From: Anaerobiospirillum sp. NML120448 | Lineage (GTDB): Bacteria > Pseudomonadota > Gammaproteobacteria > Enterobacterales > Succinivibrionaceae | DNA: 45,582 nucleotides | Reading direction: 5' to 3' | Assembly (NCBI RefSeq): GCF_023050945.1 | Contig: NZ_JALKIM010000028.1 | Location: forward strand, 1-45,582 | Part shown: positions 38,481 to 45,582 of the stretch, piece by piece | How the letters are laid out: every line of letters begins with the position of its first letter | Position numbering within the stretch: the stretch's first letter is position 1 | The notes under the pieces: generated by a model | What the model saw: only the letters and a program-made list of their open reading frames with translations | Database searches by the model: none | What the model was told of the DNA's origin: nothing | Made by a program: the position numbers and the translations under genes

Positions 38481-41400
38481 ATGTACTTGTTTTTAGCTCA
38501 CAAGAAATTATTAAGCCGAATGCTTAAATTGGGGCTTTTTGATGAGTTCTTTACAAACATTGAACAATACACATCTGGAGATGCTTCGGCAAAGAGCTAT
38601 CTTCAAGAGTGTGCTCAGCCATATGAAATTAATATTAACTTTCCTCGCAAGGACACATTTACTAAGGATATTAATTTCTCCTTATTTTTTGATGGTATTA
38701 ACGCTTATGTGGATTTACACTCGATCCATGTCATGTATACCCTTTTATTAGATGAGGGCTTAGACTACACAGATGATCGTTGTGAAATTTTCTATTGTTT
38801 AGATGATGTATCTGACGAGCAGTTAAAACAGGTTCTTGAAGATCTGGATTTTGATGCACTCCATGAAGATAGTTTTGATGAACTTCGATTCCTTCTTGAA
38901 GGAGAAGACCTGCAAGATTATATTGACTATCTTCCTGAGCCAGAGCATCTTGATTTTGACAGATGCTCTGAGGACTATCCATTTACTTTTTTTGAAGATG
39001 TAAGACACTTAGATTTTTCTGAGGATGATTTAGTAGCAAAGTTCGACTTTTTGAATTTTACTGCTAAAGATCTCTTGAAGCAGATGAACAAGTCAAATGC
39101 CAACTCTGCTACCAGTGCTCACAAAAGACGAGTAAAGAAAAGCTCTGCTAAGGCCAAAGCTATTACCAATAAGGTAGCTGCTGTCAACTTAGGCTATCGC
39201 TTAAGTGATGACTTGCCTTTTAGCTATTTCCAGCCAAGCAAAAACGCTGACTTTGGCTTTAACCTTGTTAAAAACCTTGATCTCTTTGGCTTACATTTAA
39301 TCTTAGTAGCCCAAAGAAGAAAGTATCATTTTGAAACTACTTTAGGCGATGAGTATAGAGGCAACTATGATGCCATTGCTGACATTGACCTTAATGAATT
39401 AGTGTCTTTACATGACAGCGCAGTTAAGGCTTGTCAAGAGTATCAAACAGCTTGCTCAGCAGTAACAAATGGCATGCAATTTAGATCCAAGTGTTTAGGT
39501 GCCTATCTTAACCGCAACAATGCCTTAGCTGAATACGCACGCTTCTATATTGAAATCTTTGATGAACTAAGTGTATACGACCATCAAATTAATGATGATA
39601 AACATCCATGGTTTTATTCCAAAAAGTTCTTCAATCTTAATTTGATAGCTGAGCCTCTATTCTGGTTTTGTGATACTTGCTATACCAAGGATCTCTTCTA
39701 TTTATTTTCCAATAGCCCGAATAAAGCTATTGATTACATGCGCCATAGAGACAATGACCTCCTTGAGGACTTCAACGATAATGCTCCTATGACCATTTAT
39801 CAAGCTTGTTCTAAATTTGCCTCCACTTTTGATAGCATTGAGTCAACTCATCCTGTGACGGCTGATTTTAAGGCTATTGCTCAAAAGGTGTTAAATTACT
39901 CTCAAGAGCTTGAATCCATTGGTTGTCTCAAGTTTCCATATACCATTGAGCTTGATAACTACAGTTATCAACCAGGTACTTACAAATTTGAACTTAGTCA
40001 AACATACCAACTCAAAAGAGACTTTGCGGTAGCGTTAGCGCCTAATACATTCGATATTCACTCTAAAACGCTCCAGCTAAACTGCCAGCCAAATGATTAT
40101 GTATTCATTTTTAGTTGCCTGTCTTTACTATTAGACGCAATCAATGATCATCATATACAACTATTTGCTTTTAAGACCAAAACTCAAGGCATTCCTGCCA
40201 TATTTAATTGGTATGGCGACAATAGCAAAGATGTTGATGTTATCTACCCTCTTTATGAGCAGTGGCGCAACCACCCTATAGTGGCTAAATTAGCTGATGC
40301 GCATAAGCGTTGCTTTGAGCTATTGGTTCTTATTATGGATCTTAAAGGTGAGCTTAATGAGCTTTATCAAGACCCATACTTTGTTGCATTACTCAAGATC
40401 ACAGATTCTTACGATGAAGAATTTGCTAACTCTTTGGCTAACAACAATGAGGATGATGCTGGGCTTAGCACTCAAGAAAACGTGCTATTAAATAAGGCCA
40501 TTGTTAACTTTTTAAAGACCGTTGATGAGTTTAGCCAGAGCTTTTTTGAGTTTACTCATACTTCTATCCTTTTTGTTAACGAAATTTTTGCTCAAGCGCC
40601 TAAAAAAACTCAGTCTTACTACAACTCAATTGTTGCAAGACTTAAGAACATAACTTACATTGTCCAATATTTCTCTAACAGTTTGATTGTCAGCTTAGAT
40701 AATGTCCCAGAGGAACTTAAGCCAAATTTTGCTAACCATAAGCAAGATTACGAAAACTCTGCGATTAATGCTCTTTTCTATCAAAGCATCAAAGAGACTA
40801 TCTTTATCCTCTTTGGCAAAATGATGTGCAATTTTGCGCGCCCTTACTCTTCATACTGGAACTACCAAGATATAGAGTCTTTTAAGAAGTACTACTCTTT
40901 GGTATGCGCAGACATTCGTAATGAATCAGTTTATGATATGGATTACTTTGCTATATTTGGCCTTGATCGTATGTTAGCGCTCAACCCTAACTTAGATGCA
41001 AAGGAAGTGGCAAAAGTTAAGCAATCTTTTGTTTGTGAACACGTATTTATACAAGTACTCATTAACTATGTGTCTAAGCTCTTGTATCAAGTACTGTGTT
41101 GTATAGGTTGTTGCTTGGTTAATTATGTGGCCAAACTTACTACTAAAAAGAGTTTGGTTGAACACATTGATGAAGTTAATGTGTTAGTAAGCATTATCCA
41201 TAAGCTAAAGAGCTTAGCCCCTTTAAAAGATCATGCTACTTCTTTGTATTCACAAGCAGGCGAAGAGCACTTTTTCTTAACAGAAAATAATGAGTTTAGA
41301 GAGATTGTTGGTCAATATCTCAATACCTTGAAATTGGCTACTCAGGCTGTTTTACACCCTAACTATGCTGATTTTAAACTCGATAGCTTAAATCATGAGA

Positions 41401-42389
41401 ATTTCTTAGTAAGAAGTGTTTATTTCTTTGAGCAGTTGCTCGCAGATCCTGCAACAGTATTAACCTATATTATTCCTGATGCTATCAAGGAGCATGCTAT
41501 GGGCATTTCAAAGGGAGTATATGCTTCCTCTGCTCCGTTCTATGGGCCTGTAGTATTTAATTTTCCTACTTGCACTCGCCATATTATGGAAGAAGCTGCT
41601 GTTAAAAAGAACAACGTTCCTGTATTTTTAAGCTTATTTGGCAAAGAGTTCACTGAAACTTTCCATCCTTGTGTTCACTTTAGGGGTATTGAGCCTGGCA
41701 CTGATTGCAATAAATATTTCTCTCCTAGCAAGCACCAAATAAAATGTAAGCCTGTTGTTGAACGAGCTCTAAATCAATTGCTTAAAGAGGTCAGTGATGA
41801 CTTCATTGCCAGCTCTCTTGAGTCAATTGATATTTATCAAGGTGTTGACATGAGCGTTGATAATTGGAGCTATGAGGAATTTATCAAACAAACTACCTCA
41901 AACATTAAAACCACTTATGAAATGGATGACGCAATCGATGATTTTGTTGAAAACACATTTGGTTGGGCTATAAATACCGAAGAACAACTTAGACTATCTA
42001 AACCTAAGCTTGAACTACTATCACTGTTTAAAGCAACTTTACTTTTCCATCAGTCATCATTGTCAAATCCTGAATCTGATGATGCTCGAGAATTTACCAT
42101 TCGCTGCATAAAAAATGCAGATGGCTTTTTGGATAAAGCAATTTTGATAGCTCGCGAATGTAGAGCTAATCATGATACGCTTGCTAAGGCTAGCGACAAG
42201 ATTACCAGTATTTATCCTACCTATTTAAGACCAGGTATGCACATGGCAGAAGTAAAGTTTCTTCAAGCCACGATGACATTTTTCTTAAAATATATTGAAT
42301 GTGGCTATGATGATCCAACCTTTAATAATGATCTTAATCTCGTAGCTAAAGTAAAAGATTCTTTTATGAAAACAATCTTTATGAAGTAG
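38481..42389 (+). CDS. Giant paralogous protein 4
   Basis: A 1302-residue protein, closest to paralogue 3 through most of its length. TAGGAA lies 10 bases before ATG, and the 46-base leader is related to that of paralogue 3. Regions: N-terminal module starting M-Y-L-F-L-A-H; acidic variable segment; basic linker (S-A-H-K-R-R-V-K-K-S-S-A-K-A-K) near residue 210-230; Y-F-Q-P-S-K-N-A-D-F-G-F; core with I-Y-Q-A-C-S-K-F-A-S, F-N-W-Y-G-D-N-S and P-F-Y-G-P-V-V-F; and a C-terminal module (~1172-1302). That module is clearly related to those of 1 and 2 (G-M-H-M-A-E-V, F-N-N-D-L) but more diverged, and without the strongly acidic linker. No export signal or known catalytic motif. Function unknown. Confidence 0.9.
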   Translation: MYLFLAHKKLLSRMLKLGLFDEFFTNIEQYTSGDASAKSYLQECAQPYEININFPRKDTFTKDINFSLFFDGINAYVDLHSIHVMYTLLLDEGLDYTDDRCEIFYCLDDVSDEQLKQVLEDLDFDALHEDSFDELRFLLEGEDLQDYIDYLPEPEHLDFDRCSEDYPFTFFEDVRHLDFSEDDLVAKFDFLNFTAKDLLKQMNKSNANSATSAHKRRVKKSSAKAKAITNKVAAVNLGYRLSDDLPFSYFQPSKNADFGFNLVKNLDLFGLHLILVAQRRKYHFETTLGDEYRGNYDAIADIDLNELVSLHDSAVKACQEYQTACSAVTNGMQFRSKCLGAYLNRNNALAEYARFYIEIFDELSVYDHQINDDKHPWFYSKKFFNLNLIAEPLFWFCDTCYTKDLFYLFSNSPNKAIDYMRHRDNDLLEDFNDNAPMTIYQACSKFASTFDSIESTHPVTADFKAIAQKVLNYSQELESIGCLKFPYTIELDNYSYQPGTYKFELSQTYQLKRDFAVALAPNTFDIHSKTLQLNCQPNDYVFIFSCLSLLLDAINDHHIQLFAFKTKTQGIPAIFNWYGDNSKDVDVIYPLYEQWRNHPIVAKLADAHKRCFELLVLIMDLKGELNELYQDPYFVALLKITDSYDEEFANSLANNNEDDAGLSTQENVLLNKAIVNFLKTVDEFSQSFFEFTHTSILFVNEIFAQAPKKTQSYYNSIVARLKNITYIVQYFSNSLIVSLDNVPEELKPNFANHKQDYENSAINALFYQSIKETIFILFGKMMCNFARPYSSYWNYQDIESFKKYYSLVCADIRNESVYDMDYFAIFGLDRMLALNPNLDAKEVAKVKQSFVCEHVFIQVLINYVSKLLYQVLCCIGCCLVNYVAKLTTKKSLVEHIDEVNVLVSIIHKLKSLAPLKDHATSLYSQAGEEHFFLTENNEFREIVGQYLNTLKLATQAVLHPNYADFKLDSLNHENFLVRSVYFFEQLLADPATVLTYIIPDAIKEHAMGISKGVYASSAPFYGPVVFNFPTCTRHIMEEAAVKKNNVPVFLSLFGKEFTETFHPCVHFRGIEPGTDCNKYFSPSKHQIKCKPVVERALNQLLKEVSDDFIASSLESIDIYQGVDMSVDNWSYEEFIKQTTSNIKTTYEMDDAIDDFVENTFGWAINTEEQLRLSKPKLELLSLFKATLLFHQSSLSNPESDDAREFTIRCIKNADGFLDKAILIARECRANHDTLAKASDKITSIYPTYLRPGMHMAEVKFLQATMTFFLKYIECGYDDPTFNNDLNLVAKVKDSFMKTIFMK

Positions 42390-42979
42390 CAGCTGTCACA
42401 GCTAAGCTCAAGATATTTTAAGCATTCTACATACATCTTGAAACCTAAGATTTGCCTTAACTAAATAAGGTGCACTCTAAGGTACCACTGATGGTAGAAA
42501 GCTTATAAATGATTTATTTAAGCCATTGTTCAATGCTTGTTGGGCAGATTATCTAAAGATTATAATCGCTCACAATCCATATACTCATGGGTTTACTATG
42601 CAAGCACGACAATGGCTTTTTCATTATGATTTTACTCTTAGACCTACCCTTTCCTAATTTAGTTGCCTTTAGGCTTCACCAAGAAGCTCCTCTTATAAAA
42701 TCCCTATGACAGCCAATTATAGTTGTAATGGCACCAATCAAGGTATGGAAGCTCTAAGCTCACACTTATGAGCTAATTGCTCTTACTACCAGGAACTAAG
42801 AACTTAGCTTAGCTTAGCTTAGCTTAGCTGATATAGCTTTTTTCATACGATTACCGTCACGACAATAAGTGTTTATGGTGGTAATAGATAGATAGAGTTC
42901 TATAATTAAAGAGCGATAAGGCTAAAGGTAATCTCTTAGGCCTGTATATTGATTCCATCCTAAACCGCAGGAGGTTTAT
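42390..42979. other. Spacer after the giant-protein array
   Basis: About 590 bases without a supported gene. A perfect five-copy CTTAG microsatellite lies at 42803-42829. A short palindrome AGCTGTCACAGCT follows the stop of giant gene 4, but with no T-run. Confidence 0.5.
42803..42829. repeat. CTTAG microsatellite, five copies
   Basis: Five perfect copies of CTTAG followed by CT, about 150 bases upstream of the gene at 42980. Confidence 0.9.
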
Positions 42980-43972
42980 ATGGTCGATAGTAAAAAACGC
43001 TCCAATCTTTCGGCAAAAGCTTTGGCTAATAGAAAGTTCTTAATTTCCTCTTGGTCATCATGCTTTCCCAAGCGCCCGCCCTCAAATAAGCAAGAACTCT
43101 ATGCTAATGCTAAAGAGTATTACGCAAAGCTTAATAATGGCGGAATATTTACTTGTTCTGGTGGTGATTTATCTGCCTGCATTCACGAGCTCAAAGAGAT
43201 CTACAAGAGCTCTAACCCTAATACTCTCTTAAGCAGTTCTCGCTATGATCCCAACGCTGTTCCTAATAGCAATCTCAATGTTGCCCTTGATGAGCTGGGC
43301 AATGAACTGACAAGAGTAGCAACGGACTATCAAAACTATTTGATTAAGTCTGTTTCAATGATTGTTGGTAGCCAGATTAACTTTAAACTGCACTCCATTA
43401 TGGAGCAAAACCAAGAAGCTAAAGTAAAGCTTGAAAAAGCCCTCGCTCTCTTAAGAGCAAACAACATTGAGTTTGATGCTTGTGAGTTTGCTCTGTCTGA
43501 GCCAAGAGCTCCCCCTCTTGATAAGCATTTAAACCATGCTCCATACCATCATGAGGCTACTTTCTGCCACAGTATGGCCAACAAAAGCCAGCAAGCTTTA
43601 AATGCTGTATTGCACAATGTAATCCCAGTCTTAGATCAATCTATTGATAAGCTCCTAAAGGACAGCTCTGACTTAGCCACGAAAGTAGCAACTAATGCTG
43701 ACAAGCCACCTTATGAGCAAGCTAACCTGCCAGCAGCTGCTAATGCCGATACAACCACAGACAAAGACACAGCCACTGCCACTGCCTCAGCTGTAGCGGC
43801 CAAGGGCTCAACCCCATCATCAACAGATCAATCCCTTAGCCATAATCTTGCAAGTAGTATTAGCTCTCTAAATAGTAATATCACTGAGCTTAACAAGCTT
43901 CTTGCAAACATGACTACAGCCTTGGTAAACAGCAACGGCAAAAACAAAGACAAAGACAAGCAACCCGTTTAA
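42980..43972 (+). CDS. Unrecognised coiled-coil-type protein, relative of the 21.3-kb pseudogene
   Basis: A 330-residue protein with a perfect AGGAGG 5 bases before ATG. The N-terminus is basic (K-K-R-S-N near residue 5), with no signal peptide. Residues ~100-165 look helical and coiled-coil-like (E-L-G-N-E-L, then E-A-K-V-K-L-E-K-A-L-A-L-L). A low-complexity Ala/Thr/Asp linker covers ~245-280 (T-A-T-A-T-A-S-A-V-A). Another helix follows (S-S-I-S-S-L-N-S-N-I-T-E-L-N-K-L-L-A), and the end is Lys/Asp-rich. A decayed relative lies on the other side of the giant-protein array in opposite orientation, which suggests this gene belongs to that locus. A CGCCCGCCC motif falls inside codons 32-34 (R-P-P). 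After the stop, an Ala-rich frame continues with interruptions, so it may once have been longer. No function can be assigned. Confidence 0.85.
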   Translation: MVDSKKRSNLSAKALANRKFLISSWSSCFPKRPPSNKQELYANAKEYYAKLNNGGIFTCSGGDLSACIHELKEIYKSSNPNTLLSSSRYDPNAVPNSNLNVALDELGNELTRVATDYQNYLIKSVSMIVGSQINFKLHSIMEQNQEAKVKLEKALALLRANNIEFDACEFALSEPRAPPLDKHLNHAPYHHEATFCHSMANKSQQALNAVLHNVIPVLDQSIDKLLKDSSDLATKVATNADKPPYEQANLPAAANADTTTDKDTATATASAVAAKGSTPSSTDQSLSHNLASSISSLNSNITELNKLLANMTTALVNSNGKNKDKDKQPV

Positions 43973-44069
43973 GTACCAAAAGATGCCGATTAAGCACTCC
44001 AGTATCTTTAGCTATTGCAGATGCAGATGCAGTTGCTAATGCATATGCTGCTAAAACATAGCCATCGGA
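43973..44069 (+). pseudogene. Possible lost Ala/Asp-rich tail of the upstream gene
   Basis: Directly after the stop the same frame reads V-P-K-D-A-D then a second stop. A shifted frame then reads A-I-A-D-A-D-A-V-A-N-A-Y-A-A-K-T before another stop near 44060. Composition resembles the linker of the upstream protein, so this may be a tail lost through nonsense and frameshift changes. Confidence 0.35.
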
Positions 44070-44395
44070 AAAACAAGTCTTTAATCGATGCTGCTAAGTC
44101 GGCCTTACTGGTGCAGTTAATAATAGAGCGGGCGGGCGCTCCTTTTAAGCTTACTAAGAGGCCCTCAAAAGTTACGCCTCATATGAGGCCATCTAAGTTG
44201 AGCCTTAGGGCTTAAGAGTTAAGAGAATCGAACTTTTCCACCTAACAAGATCAACTAATACTGCTTTAAAGCACCCGCCCTTGCCCCTATAATTTGCTAC
44301 ACAATTCCCATTCGACAAGCTCATGAGCGCTCGCCAAGATATCATAGCTTGTGCTTTAAATCTTGCCCATGCTTGGCATTACTTAGCTTGTCTTA

Positions 44396-44437
44396 GATTT
44401 GATTTGATTTGATTTGATTTGATTCGATTAGATTAGC
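44396..44437. repeat. GATTT microsatellite
   Basis: Five perfect GATTT units (44396-44420) are followed by GATTC, GATTA and GATTA. Confidence 0.9.
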
Positions 44438-44652
44438 GTGGCTTGGCTTAGCTGGGCTTACATTCCTAATAAGCAAGCCTGATACGCAATTTACAGTTCT
44501 GTTCAAGTTCGATGGTGTTTACTTTGATTGTGAGCACAGAGGTCATATGGAGCATACATACTAAATGAGCTTTGTTTTACCTCTCAGAGACCCGTCCTGC
44601 CTGACATGCCCTCTTCCTGGCTCGCTTTACTTTCTTAGTTTATTGTTTGCTT

Positions 44653-44689
44653 GTTTACTTACTTATTTACTTAGTTAGTTAGTTAGTTG
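44653..44689. repeat. TTAC/TTAG tetranucleotide repeat
   Basis: A run of TTAC-type units passes into four TTAG units ending near 44689. Confidence 0.85.
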
Positions 44690-45132
44690 CATGTATGCTG
44701 GCTTGCATATATGCTTGCTTACCACTCTTAAGTAGTTCCTAAAAAATAGCAATGTTCGCCACTGACAATACTGGTTGTGAATACTTATTTCAGGGGCCAT
44801 CAATTAGAAAATCTGCTTTGCAGACAGCTATGTTTTTAGCTTTGTTTGTTTTGCCCCTAATTGCTTACCACCTACTCCCTACCACGAACCACCAGCAAGC
44901 ATTGCTTAGAAGTGAAATTGAACTTACATTGCCTCTCTTATCTCAACCTTAGCCTGTAAGCTTTTGCACACAGTAGTTATGGAAGCTGGGGATGGATCTG
45001 GGGGTGAGGCTTTATCTGGAGCTAAGTCAAGGCAAGTTAATCCCATAGCGAGGATGGGAATGAGTTTTCAATTTGGCGATTTACAAGCTTTTATGATTTA
45101 TGTTCAAGCTAACGCAAACGGCCTGTCTTGGA

Positions 45133-45471
45133 CTAAAGAGGGCACTCTAATTGACAGTCAAAAGGCAAAGACTCGACATGAGCTTTTAGGTAGACCTTAG
45201 CCTCAACACATCCCATGGCCTTGTAAAAAGCTTGGCTCTCTACTGCACTGTGAGCTGAGATATAAAGCTTATGAGCACCTCTTTCTTTGGCCCATGCTTT
45301 AGCAATCAAAAATAATTGCTTACCAATGCCATTATTTCTCATATCTTCTGAAACATGGATACTAGACAGGTCGCAGTAGCGATGCTCATCATTAAAGATC
45401 TCAGCTTCCACTGAGACAAAGCCTTTGAGCTTACCTTCGTAAAAAGCACCATAAACTATAGTAAACGACAT
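45133..45471 (-). CDS. GNAT-type N-acetyltransferase, N-terminally short
   Basis: A 112-residue protein with the GNAT acetyl-CoA binding core. A strand D-L-S-S-I-H-V is followed by the motif A loop R45-N-N-G48-I-G50-K and helix Q-L-F-L-I-A-K-A-W-A. Then come the strand K-L-Y-I-S-A and the motif-B-like A-F-Y-K-A-M-G-C. The E-G-K-L-K-G-F-V-S-V hairpin at the start is normally preceded by another 40-60 residues in this family. Here a stop lies three codons before the ATG and no clear Shine-Dalgarno is present. It is either a minimal GNAT or a 5'-truncated one. The substrate cannot be told. Confidence 0.75.
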   Translation of the reverse strand: MSFTIVYGAFYEGKLKGFVSVEAEIFNDEHRYCDLSSIHVSEDMRNNGIGKQLFLIAKAWAKERGAHKLYISAHSAVESQAFYKAMGCVEAKVYLKAHVESLPFDCQLECPL

Positions 45472-45551
45472 AAATAATTAGGTAATAAATAAGCTTAGTA
45501 CTACATTCATGTTAAAATAGTTTTAGGTATAGCTCAATATAGTCTCTTAAC

Positions 45552-45582
45552 ATGAAAGTACGTAAATTTAAAACTGATATTG
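45552..45582 (+). CDS. Possible start of a further gene, cut by window end
   Basis: ATG at 45552 opens a frame reading M-K-V-R-K-F-K-T-D-I to the window edge, divergent from the acetyltransferase. No good Shine-Dalgarno is visible. The first residues resemble the start of several small proteins, including GNATs, but ten residues cannot decide. Confidence 0.3.
   Translation, partial: MKVRKFKTDI

Larger units (their letters stand above)
44070..45132. other. Microsatellite-rich spacer
   Basis: No well-supported gene. It contains the GC-rich block GAGCGGGCGGGCGCTC (about 44127-44141), five GATTT repeats with variant copies (44396-44437), and TTAC/TTAG tetranucleotide runs (44653-44689). A 66-codon frame at 44752 with a hydrophobic middle lacks a ribosome binding site; I do not call it. 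Confidence 0.5.

Noticed and set aside
44752-44952. A 66-codon plus-strand frame with a hydrophobic segment
   Set aside because: No ribosome binding site, surrounded by microsatellites and decayed DNA, and no counterpart elsewhere in the window.

Overview
The window is about 45.6 kb of AT-rich DNA from a Gram-negative bacterium. Two very large type Va autotransporters of the S6 (SPATE/IgA-protease) class establish a diderm. Together with the Shine-Dalgarno style and gene repertoire they suggest a host-associated gammaproteobacterium, possibly a Succinivibrionaceae-like gut anaerobe; that placement is inference. No tRNA, rRNA, CRISPR array, replication gene or intact transposase was found.

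Layout. (1) 1-2.6 kb, minus strand: a truncated DUF4253 protein, a full-length DUF4253 protein and a SUKH (SMI1/KNR4) protein. These families are common as polymorphic-toxin immunity genes, but no toxin is present. (2) 3.4-12.3 kb, plus strand: two paralogous secreted serine-protease autotransporters, each with its own terminator. The second carries a ten-G tract exactly between passenger and beta-barrel, and one-base slippage either way hits a stop within a few codons, so it is a strong phase-variation candidate. (3) 12.3-15.6 kb: decayed DNA, an AAA+/DUF4143 ATPase with a degenerate Walker B motif, and an exported cyclophilin-like-fold protein. (4) 15.6-23.9 kb: about 8 kb without an intact gene. 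It is built of degenerate repeats (about 259 bp, about 750 bp and about 455 bp periods). Its minus strand still shows Lys/Ala-rich coding remnants and a nonsense-interrupted pseudogene related to the intact gene at 43 kb. (5) 23.9-42.4 kb: four giant paralogous proteins (1195-1500 aa) in the same orientation, of a family I do not recognise. They share an N-terminal module, a conserved core with a basic linker, and an acidic linker leading to a C-terminal helical module that is lost in copy 3. Copy 1 has inserted histone-H1-like Lys/Ala repeats. The spacers contain a nested hairpin, a 251-bp duplication, a 46-aa membrane protein gene and two MITE-like elements, one with clear inverted repeats and a 6-bp target duplication. 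(6) 43-45.6 kb: an intact coiled-coil-type protein with a decaying Ala-rich tail, microsatellite-rich spacer, a short GNAT acetyltransferase and possibly the start of another gene.

The most promising undescribed system is the four-member giant protein array (23.9-42.4 kb), flanked on both sides by related genes in opposite orientation (the pseudogene at 21.3-21.9 kb and the intact gene at 43 kb). The absence of signal peptides and membrane segments points to cytoplasmic proteins, or effectors exported by a non-Sec route. Function is unknown. The surrounding repeat decay suggests a locus that expands, recombines and erodes repeatedly.
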